From Polaribacter ponticola (lineage in GTDB: Bacteria > Bacteroidota > Bacteroidia > Flavobacteriales > Flavobacteriaceae), in contig NZ_JAOSLC020000003.1 of NCBI RefSeq assembly GCF_026191475.2, forward strand, positions 1,209,001 to 1,273,000: a DNA stretch of 64,000 nt, given 5' to 3'. The notes under the pieces are model-generated. The model did no database searches and was not told the DNA's origin. It worked only from the letters and a program-made list of their open reading frames with translations. Below, piece by piece: positions 9,065 to 18,784 of the stretch (the stretch's first letter is position 1; the number at the start of each line of letters is the position of its first letter). The position numbers were made by a program, and so were the translations under genes.

Positions 9065-9565
9065 ATGGATATTTTATTTTTAACAGTAGGTTTTGTCTTT
9101 GTAATACTAGGTATTATTGGCGCTTTCTTACCAATATTACCAGGACCATTAACAAGTTGGATAGGTTTATTATTTTTGTATTTTACTAAGATTGTTCCAA
9201 TAGATTATACCTTTTTAGGAGTTACCTTAGCTATTGCATTATTAATTTGGGTGCTAGATTATTTTATTCCTGCAATTGGTACAAAACGTTTTGGAGGCAC
9301 AAAATACGGGGTTTATGGAACAACAATTGGTTTACTTATTGGCTTATTATCTCCTATTCCCTTCGGCATGTTATTAGGTGCTTTCTTTGGTGCTTTTTTT
9401 GGAGAATTACTATATGACAAAAAAGACACCAATAGAGCGTTAAAAGCTTCATTTGGTGCCTTTGTAGGCTTTTTAGCATCAGCAACTATTAAATTTTCTA
9501 TAGCAACTGTTTATCTAATTTTATTTTTTATAAAATTCTGGGAGTATAAAAGTGAATTCTTTTAA
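9065..9565 (+). CDS. DUF456-domain membrane protein
   Basis: The 166-residue integral membrane protein has about four helices and glycine-rich turns, including LGIIGAFLPILPGPLTSWIGL near the N-terminus and GLLSPIPFGMLLGAFFGAFFGELLYDKKD in the middle. This matches the DUF456 family, whose biochemical role is unknown. It is divergent from the DUF4350/repressor/M56 operon across the shared palindrome, so it may be co-regulated. It converges with the PhnA-like gene with only 5 bp between the stops. Confidence 0.85.
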   Translation: MDILFLTVGFVFVILGIIGAFLPILPGPLTSWIGLLFLYFTKIVPIDYTFLGVTLAIALLIWVLDYFIPAIGTKRFGGTKYGVYGTTIGLLIGLLSPIPFGMLLGAFFGAFFGELLYDKKDTNRALKASFGAFVGFLASATIKFSIATVYLILFFIKFWEYKSEFF

Positions 9566-9570
9566 GAAAA

Positions 9571-10167
9571 CTACTCTTTCTCTGCCATTTTTTTAACGTA
9601 ATCTGTAATAATTACAATTTGTGTAGGTCCAACTTTACCTTCAATAAATTTAGCATTTTCATGATCTAAAGAAATTCTACGCACTGCAGTTCCTTGTTTT
9701 GCAACCATACTTGAACCTTTTACTTTTAAATCTTTAATTAAAACTACAGAATCTCCAGCTTGTAAAATTGCACCATTTGCATCTCTATGTATAATTTTTT
9801 CACTTTCATCTAAATGATCTCCAGATTCTTTAGCAAAACGTAAATCGTCATCTTCTAAATACATCATATCTAATAAATCTTGAGGCCAACCTTCTTTTCT
9901 AAGACGAGATAACATTCTCCAAGCAACTACTTTTACAGCTCTGTGCTCAGACCACATAGAGTCATTTAAACAACGCCAATGGTTTGCTTCTGTTTCTTGT
10001 GGATTATCAATTTGAGTTACACAAGTTTCGCATGCCAACAAACTTCCATCATTTCCACCACCACCTGTAATTGTAGGTTTTACATCATAAACTGATAAAT
10101 TAGTTGTTGATGCACATAGCTCGCACTTATTACCGCTCCTATTTTCTAAATCTAGTTGTAAACTCAT
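9571..10167 (-). CDS. PhnA-domain protein with N-terminal zinc ribbon
   Basis: The 198-residue cytoplasmic protein has two CxxC pairs in the first 55 residues (CELCASTTN and CETCV), giving a four-cysteine zinc ribbon. A helical middle region and a C-terminal PhnA beta-barrel (GDSVVLIKDLKVKGSSMVAKQGT, GPTQIVIITDYVKK) follow. Despite the name, these proteins are not established phosphonate-degrading enzymes. A CAAAAGTA motif just upstream on the plus strand reads TACTTTTG on the coding strand and fits a Bacteroidota -7 element. Confidence 0.85.
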   Translation of the reverse strand: MSLQLDLENRSGNKCELCASTTNLSVYDVKPTITGGGGNDGSLLACETCVTQIDNPQETEANHWRCLNDSMWSEHRAVKVVAWRMLSRLRKEGWPQDLLDMMYLEDDDLRFAKESGDHLDESEKIIHRDANGAILQAGDSVVLIKDLKVKGSSMVAKQGTAVRRISLDHENAKFIEGKVGPTQIVIITDYVKKMAEKE

Positions 10168-10190
10168 CTTTCTTTTTTATTGATAAAAAG

Positions 10191-10198
10191 CAAAAGTA
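10191..10198 (-). promoter_or_regulatory. Candidate -7 promoter box (TACTTTTG)
   Basis: On the minus strand the bases read TACTTTTG, matching the Bacteroidota TAnnTTTG box, 24-31 bp before the PhnA-like start. No clear -33 TTTG is visible at the usual spacing. Confidence 0.4.
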
Positions 10199-10271
10199 CA
10201 GTATTAAATGCTAAAGTTTAATTAATTTAACTATGGAAAATTGAAGATTTTAAGTAATCCTAAAAATTAAT

Positions 10272-10583
10272 TTAAAAGCCACGTAAATGCACAAATTCAT
10301 TCCAAGATTTCCAACCAGTACTCTTTTGCTTTAAAAATATAGTTTTGGTAACGTCTTCTATATATTCTATTTTAGTATAACACTTTTCTTTTGCATTATA
10401 TACTTCTAGTTTCTCTAAAGCCTTCTTTAACCTTACTCCACATCTAGTAAACTCAATCCAATCGCTAATTTTAGTTTTTCCATTATTAGGTGTACTTTCT
10501 TTACTGTGATTCTGAAATAATTGTTTTTGATAAGCTTCTATAACATCTAATGCATTATTATATTCATCTCTTGTAATAATCAT
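10272..10583 (-). CDS. Hypothetical protein, 103 residues
   Basis: I do not recognise this protein. It is soluble and largely helical at the N-terminus (MIITRDEYNNALDVIEAYQKQLF, a likely amphipathic helix). A polar stretch with WIEFTRCGVRLKKALEKLEVYN follows, then a beta-rich C-terminal part with two tryptophans (STGWKSWNEFVHLRGF). No signal peptide or membrane segment is present. It stands alone on the minus strand with AT-rich, featureless spacers on both sides (255 bp to the adenine deaminase stop; nothing gene-like there). Composition and start look like a real gene. Confidence 0.6.
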   Translation of the reverse strand: MIITRDEYNNALDVIEAYQKQLFQNHSKESTPNNGKTKISDWIEFTRCGVRLKKALEKLEVYNAKEKCYTKIEYIEDVTKTIFLKQKSTGWKSWNEFVHLRGF

Positions 10584-10838
10584 AATATCCGTTAGTTTTA
10601 AAGTGATATTTTAATTTCTAAACTCTAAAAATATCTATGAAATAATAAATTAAATTGTTAGATCAGGAAATAAAATATCATACATAGAAAAATATTTTTC
10701 TTCTTCTAAATTTATTATTTAGAAGAAATCAAATATAAAAACGTATAAAGTATAAATTAATCAATTATAGATGAACTCAACTTTAAGTATAGATGAGTAA
10801 TAGCAATATAACTATATAAGTGTCGATAAAAGGTAAAG

Positions 10839-12461
10839 CTAGTTAACCTCTAAAGAAGTAAATTTAAAACTCCTACCATCAAACAAACCTTGGTCTGATA
10901 ATTTTAAAGACGGAATTACAAGTAAAGCCATAAAAGACAAACTCATATAAGGTGCACGTAATTTACTACCCATTTGTTTTGCCATTGTATCTAATTCTGC
11001 ATATGCTTTTCCTATTTCTTCTGCAGGTTTATCAGACATAATACCTGCAACTGGTAACGAAACTATTTTTTCTTCGGATGTATTTACTGCACAAACGCCA
11101 CCTTTATTAGCAATAATTAAATTTACAGCCTTACAAATAGCTTCATCAGAAACCCCAACTGCAATAATGTTATGAGAATCGTGCCCTACAGAACTTGCAA
11201 TGACACCTTCTTTTAACCCGAAATTTTTTATAAAAGCAATTGCAGGTTTATCGTTTTTATAACGATTTACAACAGTCATTTTTAAAACATCGGTTGCTGT
11301 ATTGGAAACTAAATTACCATTTTCAATTAAAGAATCTTCTTCAAGTTGATTGGTAACCAACTCGCCATCTAAAGCTTCAATAACTCTTATTTTTTCTGAT
11401 GAAGAAACATATCTAAAATCTGATACTTTCTTTTTATCAGTATTAAAATTATTCAGCACTTCAAAATCTACAGATTTTACAAAAGATTCTCCTTCTTTTG
11501 CTACTAACTCTCCATTTATATAAGTTTCTAAAACATTAAATTTCTCTAAACTATCAACTACAACAAAATCTGCATCATCTCCTTTTTGTAAAAGCCCAAC
11601 ATCTAAATTATAATGTTTAACAGGATTTATACAAGCTACTTGCAATACTTTAAAAACGTTAATTCCTTTTGCAACCGCTCTTTCACACAACTGATTTATA
11701 TGACCTAACAACAAATCGTCTGGATGTTTATCGTCTGAACAAAACATCATATTCTCAAAATGTACTGGTAATAAATCGATTAGCGCTTCGAAGTTTTTAG
11801 CTGCGGAACCTTCACGGATAATTACCTTCATTCCTTTTTGGAGCTTCTCTAAAGCTTCATCATAAGAAAAACACTCATGATCTGTAGAAATTCCTGCAGC
11901 AATATATTTAGTAACATCATCGCCTCTTAAACCTGGCGCATGACCATCAATTGGTTTGTTATTGTTTTTTGCGTGCTGAATTTTTGCTAAAACGGCTGCG
12001 TCATCAAACAAAACACCTGGGTAATTCATCATTTCAGCAAGATATTTAATGTCCGGATTTTCCATCATCAACTTAATATCATCAGCATCTATAATTGCAC
12101 CTGCACTTTCAAAAGACGTTGCTGGCACACAACTTGGCGCACCAAAATTGAATTTCAACGGAACTTTTTTTCCGTTTTCAATCATAAACTCAACTCCTTT
12201 TACACCTAAAACATTCGCAATTTCATGCGGATCGGAAACCGTTGCAACGGTTCCATGTCTTACAGCAACTTTAGCAAATTCAGACGGAACCAGCATAGAA
12301 CTTTCTATGTGAATATGTGCATCTACAAAACCTGGTAAAATATAGTTTTCTTTACTGTGATTGGATTCTCTAATAGCTAAAATCTTACCATTTACTACCT
12401 CAACTTCACCTTTAAAAATTTGTTTGTTTTGTATATCTACAATATTACCTTGTACAATCAT
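10839..12461 (-). CDS. ade: Adenine deaminase
   Basis: This enzyme converts adenine to hypoxanthine and ammonia in purine salvage. The amidohydrolase metal motif is in [21 protein letters not shown] (His pair at about residues 49-51), followed by the diagnostic [17 protein letters not shown]. Further family blocks are [39 protein letters not shown] and the C-terminal Ade domain with [15 protein letters not shown]. The length of 540 residues is standard for the bacterial ade type. It lies 89 bp downstream of the saccharopine dehydrogenase gene on the same strand, with no obvious pathway link. Its product hypoxanthine can feed the HPRT domain of the fusion at the start of the window. Confidence 0.95.
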   Translation of the reverse strand: MIVQGNIVDIQNKQIFKGEVEVVNGKILAIRESNHSKENYILPGFVDAHIHIESSMLVPSEFAKVAVRHGTVATVSDPHEIANVLGVKGVEFMIENGKKVPLKFNFGAPSCVPATSFESAGAIIDADDIKLMMENPDIKYLAEMMNYPGVLFDDAAVLAKIQHAKNNNKPIDGHAPGLRGDDVTKYIAAGISTDHECFSYDEALEKLQKGMKVIIREGSAAKNFEALIDLLPVHFENMMFCSDDKHPDDLLLGHINQLCERAVAKGINVFKVLQVACINPVKHYNLDVGLLQKGDDADFVVVDSLEKFNVLETYINGELVAKEGESFVKSVDFEVLNNFNTDKKKVSDFRYVSSSEKIRVIEALDGELVTNQLEEDSLIENGNLVSNTATDVLKMTVVNRYKNDKPAIAFIKNFGLKEGVIASSVGHDSHNIIAVGVSDEAICKAVNLIIANKGGVCAVNTSEEKIVSLPVAGIMSDKPAEEIGKAYAELDTMAKQMGSKLRAPYMSLSFMALLVIPSLKLSDQGLFDGRSFKFTSLEVN

Positions 12462-12550
12462 TTGCTTTTAATTTCTATACAAATTTACAAAGAAAATCAG
12501 TTTTAAAACTGCTTATGTAGAAACTATAAAATTGAATGAATAATTTATTT

Positions 12551-13870
12551 TTATATATGTAATTCTCTAGTTTCACTCATAAATACACCTTCTTTTTTCA
12601 GTAAATTAAGAATAGGAACATACACTGATTTTTCTATAGGAATTTGAACTCCATTTCCTTTAACTGTTCCTTCTAGTATTAATTTAACCGCAATTGCAGC
12701 AGGCAATGCAACTGTTTTTGCAATAGATGTATATTTATCATTACCGTAATCTATCATTTTAGAAATAATGGTTTCCTTTTTGCCATTTTTATTAGAAATA
12801 TTAAAAATATGCTGCATAATTACCATATCTCTTTCAGATTTGTTCATCATCATTTTATCAATCATTAAATCAGAAATAATATCAAAAGTTGAAGTATTTT
12901 CTTGAGAAATAATTTTAGTAGCATCTAATATCCCCAACCATTCAATTGCTTTTAAACCTAAATGAGAATCATCAATATTGAATCTATTTTTTATTTCATT
13001 TTTAAGATTATCTACTTTAAAATTATTTATTTCTGCTACAATTTGGGATAACGATTTTCCTTTTACCTTTAAAACATCGTATGTGGTTAAGTTTAAATTC
13101 TTCAACAAATCTAAAGCTGCACACCAACCTTTGTATCTAAAAGTACCTCTATACATTATTTTTACTTCCGGAATTTTATAAATATCTATGTATGGTAATG
13201 AATTTCTATTTGGGTACACTTCCATTTCCTCAATTTCAGGAAAATCTATTTTTAAAGGATTTTTAAATAAATTAGCTGTTTCTATTTCTACAATTTTATT
13301 GTTTTTAAGAAAAGTAGCATTATTATTACTTGCCATGACAACTCCTTTTGGAGACCAAGAAAACTTATATCGAAAAGGATTATTTGATGCTTCTGGAGCG
13401 CATAAAGCACCACAAAGTGAATAAAACTCATCAACTTTTCCGCCTTCTTCATGTACTCTATCAATAATTTCCATGGCTGTCATATGATCGAGTCCTGGAT
13501 CTACTCCTATTTCATTTAACAGTAAAATATTAGCTTCTTTAGCTTGCGCATTCAATGCTTTCATTTCATCTGAAACATAAGAAGTTGTTACCATATTCTT
13601 CTTTAACTGAATGCATTTTTTTGCCACAGTTACATGATGTACATAAGGCAATAAACTAACTGTAATATCATGATTTATAATTAGATTATCTAATGCTTCT
13701 AAATCATCAATAGTCCAAGAAATTGCTTTTCCATTTCTATAGCCTTCTAAAACTTTTTCTGCTTTTTCTTTTGTTCTACTTGCAATTGTAACTGCAATAC
13801 CATTGTTAAGCAGATAATGTACTATGGGCTTCACAACCATTCCTGCTCCTAATATTAAAACTTTCTTCAT
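12551..13870 (-). CDS. Saccharopine dehydrogenase (LYS9 type, glutamate-forming)
   Basis: The enzyme interconverts saccharopine with 2-aminoadipate 6-semialdehyde plus glutamate. The NAD(P)-binding N-terminus KVLILGAGMVVKPIVHYLL is followed by substrate-side blocks NMVTTSYVSDEMKALN, LNEIGVDPGLDHMTAMEIID and NPFRYKFSWSPKGVVMAS. The C-terminal ERDMVIMQHIF and PAAIAVKLILEGTVKGNGV resemble the fungal LYS9 enzyme more than the shorter lysine dehydrogenases. It has 439 residues. It is separated from susD by a terminator hairpin, so it is probably its own unit. In this neighbourhood its semialdehyde product/substrate is the same compound expected from phosphohydroxylysine, which ties it to the fusion enzyme at 22671-25696. 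Confidence 0.85.
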   Translation of the reverse strand: MKKVLILGAGMVVKPIVHYLLNNGIAVTIASRTKEKAEKVLEGYRNGKAISWTIDDLEALDNLIINHDITVSLLPYVHHVTVAKKCIQLKKNMVTTSYVSDEMKALNAQAKEANILLLNEIGVDPGLDHMTAMEIIDRVHEEGGKVDEFYSLCGALCAPEASNNPFRYKFSWSPKGVVMASNNNATFLKNNKIVEIETANLFKNPLKIDFPEIEEMEVYPNRNSLPYIDIYKIPEVKIMYRGTFRYKGWCAALDLLKNLNLTTYDVLKVKGKSLSQIVAEINNFKVDNLKNEIKNRFNIDDSHLGLKAIEWLGILDATKIISQENTSTFDIISDLMIDKMMMNKSERDMVIMQHIFNISNKNGKKETIISKMIDYGNDKYTSIAKTVALPAAIAVKLILEGTVKGNGVQIPIEKSVYVPILNLLKKEGVFMSETRELHI

Positions 13871-13893
13871 TTTTTATTCTAATTCTTTTTGAT

Positions 13894-13927
13894 AAAAAAA
13901 AGGATTATCAAAAATTGACAATCCTTT
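13894..13927 (-). terminator. Terminator after susD
   Basis: AAAGGATTATC (13899-13909) pairs with GACAATCCTTT (13917-13927) with one mismatch and a 7-nt loop. On the minus strand the hairpin is followed by T8. It closes the susC-susD unit before the saccharopine dehydrogenase gene. Confidence 0.75.
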
Positions 13928-13952
13928 CCCAATCAAATAATTAACAAAATAA

Positions 13953-15491
13953 TTAATTTACTTCCGAGTTATTTTTTATTTCAGACAATGGTACTGGTAA
14001 ATAACCATTGTTTGCTGTATTTAACGTTCTACCGGCTGTACTCATGGCTGCATCTAAAGTTCCCCATCTTCTTAAATCGAAAAAACGAGAAGACTCTAAT
14101 TGAAACTCCATAGTTCTTTCATGAATAATCTGATTTTTTACTTCTGATTGTGAAACGGCAGTTGTTGCTGGCATTTTACCATGTGCAGCTCTTACCATAT
14201 TAATTAATGTAATTGCTTCTGCAGTACTAGAGTTTTCGTTTAAGGCTTCTGCTCTCATTAATAAAACATCTGCATAACGCATTAAAGGCACATTTAAATC
14301 ATCATTATAAACACCCCAAGTAACTTTAGGAATAAATTTTCTTAAAAACACTTTATTATCTACAGCATTTGCACTTCCATATTGATAATTTGATAAGAAA
14401 TCCCAAGTATAACCTTGCATGTTTGGGTTATCGTTATAATAATCTCCTTTATAGTAAAGAGAAGCATACAATCTTTCATCATAACCACTATTTGTAGATA
14501 TTTTTCCTTCTGATTTCATTTCTGTTAAAAGCCCTTGTGTTGCTTCTAAACCACCCCAACCATCGTACATTGGATCTGCAATAAACTTGTGTAAATTGGT
14601 TCTATTATAAGCATCTGCAGATGGTGAGTTAATTTGAATTTCGAAAATAGATTCTGATGAGTTTTGATTTGTCCCATCAAACATACTAACATAATTGCCT
14701 TCTAAACTATACGTTGCTAATTTTACAACTTCATTTAAAGCATCTGCTGCATTTTTATAATCGTCGGTTTCTGAAGCTTCTGTATCTCCTGCTTTATGTA
14801 AATATGCTTTACCTAAATATGCCAATGCAGCTCCTTTTGTTGCTCTCCCAACTTCTGAAGCTGGATAAGAAACAGGTAAATTTGCTGCTGCAGCTTCAAA
14901 ATCCTTTAAAATCACAGTCCAAGCTTCTGCTCTAGTAGACAATGCTTTATCTAAATCTTCTTCACCAACGACACCTTCTCTAATAACAATTTGCTTATAT
15001 AAGGTTAATAGTTTAAAATGATAATAGGCTCTTAAAAAAGTTGCTTCTGCAATAAATTGTTTTTTTTCTGCTGATGAAATATCAGCATCATCCATTAAAT
15101 CTACATTTACAATTACCTGATTTGCATAATTAAGTCCGTTGTAATTTAACTTCCATAATAGATTTATAAAAGTATGTCCGTTTGTATAGGTCCCGTTAAA
15201 CATAGACATCCAATGTGCATAATTATTACCATCTACTCCTGGTAACATATAATCGGAACGATACCATTCTACAACAGATCTTCCTTCTTGCCATCCGTCC
15301 CAAAAATTTTGTCTTGCTTCTAATTCTGAATAAGCTGTAGTTAACGCTGCTTTTGCATCTGCTGCATCTCTCCAAAATAAATTAGAAGATAATTGGTCTT
15401 TAGATTCTCTTGTTAAAAATTCATCATCATCACAAGAAACTAGGTTTGTTGCAAATAAGATAATTGCTATATATTTAAGTATGTTTTTCAT
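13953..15491 (-). CDS. SusD/RagB-family outer-membrane lipoprotein
   Basis: The 512-residue surface lipoprotein has the lipobox Cys at about 20 (FATNLVSCDDDEF). The SusD N-terminal domain carries TPR-like helices (FIAEATFLRAYYHFKLLTLY; RATKGAALAYLGKAYL) and the C-terminal part contains PLMRYADVLLMRAEALNE and FFDLRRWGTL, ending YLPVPLSEIKNN. SusD proteins cap the SusC channel and bind the oligomeric ligand before uptake. It follows susC by 11 bp and shares its promoter. The ligand cannot be read from sequence; neighbours suggest a glycoconjugate, possibly a collagen glycopeptide rather than a free polysaccharide. Confidence 0.95.
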   Translation of the reverse strand: MKNILKYIAIILFATNLVSCDDDEFLTRESKDQLSSNLFWRDAADAKAALTTAYSELEARQNFWDGWQEGRSVVEWYRSDYMLPGVDGNNYAHWMSMFNGTYTNGHTFINLLWKLNYNGLNYANQVIVNVDLMDDADISSAEKKQFIAEATFLRAYYHFKLLTLYKQIVIREGVVGEEDLDKALSTRAEAWTVILKDFEAAAANLPVSYPASEVGRATKGAALAYLGKAYLHKAGDTEASETDDYKNAADALNEVVKLATYSLEGNYVSMFDGTNQNSSESIFEIQINSPSADAYNRTNLHKFIADPMYDGWGGLEATQGLLTEMKSEGKISTNSGYDERLYASLYYKGDYYNDNPNMQGYTWDFLSNYQYGSANAVDNKVFLRKFIPKVTWGVYNDDLNVPLMRYADVLLMRAEALNENSSTAEAITLINMVRAAHGKMPATTAVSQSEVKNQIIHERTMEFQLESSRFFDLRRWGTLDAAMSTAGRTLNTANNGYLPVPLSEIKNNSEVN

Positions 15492-15502
15492 CTTTAAAAT
15501 GT

Positions 15503-18500
15503 TTAAAATTTAAGTTGTAATCCCATTATTACAGATTTATATTTTGGATATAATGTTCTGTCAATTCCCTGACTTAAAACACTACCTCCAACTTCTGGAT
15601 CTAATCCATCATAACTTGTAGCCGTAAATAAATTCTGGCCTGTTACATACACTCTTAAGTTATCTACTTTCAATTTTTCAAGAATATTAGTAGGCAATGT
15701 ATACCCTAATTGAACCGTTTTTAATCTTAAGTATGCGCCATTATGTAAAAAACGTGTAGACGCTCTGTTGTTCTGGTTTGGATCTCCTAATATTGCTCTA
15801 GGCATATTTGTATCAGTATTACTAGTTGTCCAAGCATTTAATACATTTGCCGTAAAGTTTCTTGGTGCATCTAAACCTTGCATTTCAAAAGCATTACCAT
15901 CATAAATTTTATTTCCACCAACTCCTTGTAAAAATAAAGTAGCATCGAAACCTTTATATTCAAAGTTAAAATTGAAACTATATTCAAACTTTGGCAAACC
16001 TGTTCCTGAATAGATTAAATCTTCTGAATCTAAAACGTTATCTCCATTTTGATCTACAAAACGAATATCTCCAGGTTGTGCACCAGGTTGTAAAGTTCCG
16101 TTAGGATCGTGTGCAGTTATTTCTGCTTGATTTTGGAAAATACCATTAGCTTCTGTTAAAAAATAAGCACCAGCTTCATACCCTATTCTTGTGCTATTTA
16201 CATAATGATCAGATCCATATTTTAAACCAACTCCAGCAACTTCTTGATCTGCATTAGACAAACTTGTAACTTCATTTTTAGTTGTAGAAAAAGCAGCATT
16301 AACGTTATATTTAAATTCATTTACTGAATCTGAATACCCTAATTCTAATTCTATTCCGCTATTTTTAAACTCACCAATATTTACAATAGGGTTGTTAATT
16401 CCTGCTGATGGAGAAACTTGTTTTCTAAATAGTAAATCTGATGTAAGACTCGAATAATAGTTTACAGAACCGTTTAATTTTCTATCTAACATGGCAAAAT
16501 CTACACCTAAATTTGTAGATGTATTTGTTTCCCATCTTAAGTTAGGGTTATTTAAATCTCTAGTAATTGCACCTCTTGTTGCTGTACCACCAAAAACATA
16601 ACCTCCATTATAATGATCTTTTCCTACTTCAATTAATGGCGAATATCCATAATAACTTAAACTAGAATCATTACCTGCTTGTCCCCAAGAGAAACGAAGT
16701 TTTAAAGAATTAAAAACGTCTTGGTCTTCCATAAAGCTTTCTTCGGATATTTTCCAACCTAAAGCAAAAGCAGGAAAAGTTCCAAATCTTTTATTTGCTC
16801 CAAATTTAGAACTACCATCTCTACGAACGCTTGCCTGAAATAAATAACGGTCTTTAAAAGAGTAATTTAATCTCGCAAATTGCGATGCCAATGCATATTC
16901 AGAATTTGTTCCTGTTGATGTTCTTGTACCATCTCCAAAAGCATTTATTGTTTTAAAGTTAGGATCAATTAAATCTGCTAAAACCTGATTACCATCAACC
17001 GTTTTATAACCATCTGCAACCGCATTTGTTTCTCTAAATGGTTCAAATATTCTAGAATATCCTAATAAAACATCAAAAGCATGATTTTCTATTTCTTTTT
17101 TATAGGTTACTAATGCCTCTGTTTGGGTTCTTTTAAATTGAGAATTGTATTCAGAAACCTGCCCAAACTCATGTGTACTTGCTACAATTCTTTGTGCTTG
17201 AAAACGTTTTGTAAACCCGAAAGTATAATTATTTGTAGTTGCTTGAGATACATTTAATTTTGCATTTAAACCCTCTAAAACCTCATAACCTAATGATAAG
17301 TTAAATAAGTTATATTGTAGTTTAGTTTCTCCTTCTACAAAATTATTAATTGCTAAAGGATTAGCATGATCTGGAAGAGATGCATCTGTAGCAAAACCAT
17401 AACCACTTGCATTATTAGCATCGTTAATAGCAATTAATGGAGAAATATGGTACGTATCTCTTAAAGAAAACTTGTAGCCTTCTCTAATTGTTTCTGCATA
17501 CGTAACACCACCATTTAATGAGAATTTTCCTTTTGTAAATCCTAAATTTAAGTTTAAAGATTTTTTACCAAAGTCTGAACCTAAAACAATTCCTTCTTCA
17601 GAAACATTGTTTGCAGCTAAACTGTAGTTTACATTTTCTGATGCTCCACTGATTCTAACACTATAATTTGTTTGTATTGCATCACTTAAAATTTCATTTA
17701 ACCAATCTGTATTTGCTGCTGTTGGTGATGTTACAAATGTTGGTACAGTTGCTCCTGCATTTTCAAACATTTGTTTATGTACACTTTTATAACCTTCTGC
17801 ATCTAATAAATTATACGATTTTCTTACCGAATTAAAACTTACATAAGAATCGAATTCTACTTTAACATCACCAACTCTACCTTTTTTTGTTGTAATAATT
17901 ACAACTCCGTTGGCAGCTCTAGTACCGTAAATTGCAGCAGAAGAAACATCTTTTAAAATTTCTATAGATGCAATATTATTAGGGTCTATAAAGTAAGAGT
18001 TGGCTTGTACACCATCTACAATATATAATGGTTGATTGTTTCCATTAGTACCAACACCTCTAATTTTAATATCTACTTCAGATCCTGGAGAACCAGAAGA
18101 TTTCACTACAGTAACACCAGCAACTCTACCTTGTAAAGCTTCTGTTGGGTTAGAAACTGCTACTTTATTTAATTCTTCAGATTTTACGCGTCCAACTGCT
18201 CCAGTTACATCACTCTTCTTTTGAGTACCATAACCAACAACAATAATTTCATCTAAACTTTCAGAATCTTCTTCTAAAATTACAGTAATTGTAGTTTGAT
18301 TATCAATATTGATTTCTCTTTTCTTATAGCCTAAATAACTAAAAACTAATACTTTCTCGGTTTTTAATACTTTAATAGAAAATTTTCCGTCAAAATCTGT
18401 TTCTGTTCCTTTTAAGGAATTTCCTTTTACAATAACTGCAACTCCAGGAATTGGATTATTACTTTTATCTAAAACGGTTCCTTTTATTAAAACATCTTGT

Positions 18501-18595
18501 CCAAAGGAAGATATTGTTCCAAAGAAAAAGAATGCAAGCAGCAATAAATGTTTTGCTTGAAATAAGTAATTAAAGTGTAATTTTTTTTGCATCAT
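15503..18595 (-). CDS. SusC/RagA-family TonB-dependent transporter
   Basis: The 1030-residue outer-membrane transporter has a signal peptide ending FGTISSFGQ, then an N-terminal carboxypeptidase-regulatory-like domain (IKGTVLDKSNNPIPGVAVIV). The SusC marker follows with the TonB box region LDEIIVVGYGTQKKSDVTGA. The plug contains GSPGSEVDIKIRGVGTNGNN and a 22-strand barrel ends with YPKYKSVIMGLQLKF. No N-terminal STN domain is present, so no anti-sigma coupling is expected. It pairs with the SusD downstream. The regulator encoded just upstream on the same strand, a TPR-LuxR protein, is the likely controller. Confidence 0.96.
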   Translation of the reverse strand: MMQKKLHFNYLFQAKHLLLLAFFFFGTISSFGQDVLIKGTVLDKSNNPIPGVAVIVKGNSLKGTETDFDGKFSIKVLKTEKVLVFSYLGYKKREINIDNQTTITVILEEDSESLDEIIVVGYGTQKKSDVTGAVGRVKSEELNKVAVSNPTEALQGRVAGVTVVKSSGSPGSEVDIKIRGVGTNGNNQPLYIVDGVQANSYFIDPNNIASIEILKDVSSAAIYGTRAANGVVIITTKKGRVGDVKVEFDSYVSFNSVRKSYNLLDAEGYKSVHKQMFENAGATVPTFVTSPTAANTDWLNEILSDAIQTNYSVRISGASENVNYSLAANNVSEEGIVLGSDFGKKSLNLNLGFTKGKFSLNGGVTYAETIREGYKFSLRDTYHISPLIAINDANNASGYGFATDASLPDHANPLAINNFVEGETKLQYNLFNLSLGYEVLEGLNAKLNVSQATTNNYTFGFTKRFQAQRIVASTHEFGQVSEYNSQFKRTQTEALVTYKKEIENHAFDVLLGYSRIFEPFRETNAVADGYKTVDGNQVLADLIDPNFKTINAFGDGTRTSTGTNSEYALASQFARLNYSFKDRYLFQASVRRDGSSKFGANKRFGTFPAFALGWKISEESFMEDQDVFNSLKLRFSWGQAGNDSSLSYYGYSPLIEVGKDHYNGGYVFGGTATRGAITRDLNNPNLRWETNTSTNLGVDFAMLDRKLNGSVNYYSSLTSDLLFRKQVSPSAGINNPIVNIGEFKNSGIELELGYSDSVNEFKYNVNAAFSTTKNEVTSLSNADQEVAGVGLKYGSDHYVNSTRIGYEAGAYFLTEANGIFQNQAEITAHDPNGTLQPGAQPGDIRFVDQNGDNVLDSEDLIYSGTGLPKFEYSFNFNFEYKGFDATLFLQGVGGNKIYDGNAFEMQGLDAPRNFTANVLNAWTTSNTDTNMPRAILGDPNQNNRASTRFLHNGAYLRLKTVQLGYTLPTNILEKLKVDNLRVYVTGQNLFTATSYDGLDPEVGGSVLSQGIDRTLYPKYKSVIMGLQLKF

Positions 18596-18784
18596 AATAA
18601 AATTATTTTATGATCCAAATATTGCTAATTTAAGCGTAGATAACTAAAAAAACACCTTTACTCAACCTTTACAATGCAGCAAAAAACTAGTAAACAAAGG
18701 CATTTTCTCTTTTTAAGCTATTTTAACCAAAGTTCTTTTGATATCCCTATTTTACAAGAAAAATAGATAAAGAAAATATTGTTT

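Noticed and set aside
9571..10167. Phosphonate degradation role for the PhnA-like protein
   Set aside because: No phosphonate uptake or lyase genes are near, and the PhnA domain family is not shown to degrade phosphonates.
10584..10838. Possible small RNA or gene upstream of the 103-residue hypothetical
   Set aside because: The spacer is plain AT-rich sequence with no coding frame of note and no convincing hairpin with T tract.
14714..14935. Leucine-rich ORF antisense to susD
   Set aside because: It is low-complexity (Leu/Gln/Lys), lies fully within susD on the other strand and has no start context; a shadow of susD codon bias.
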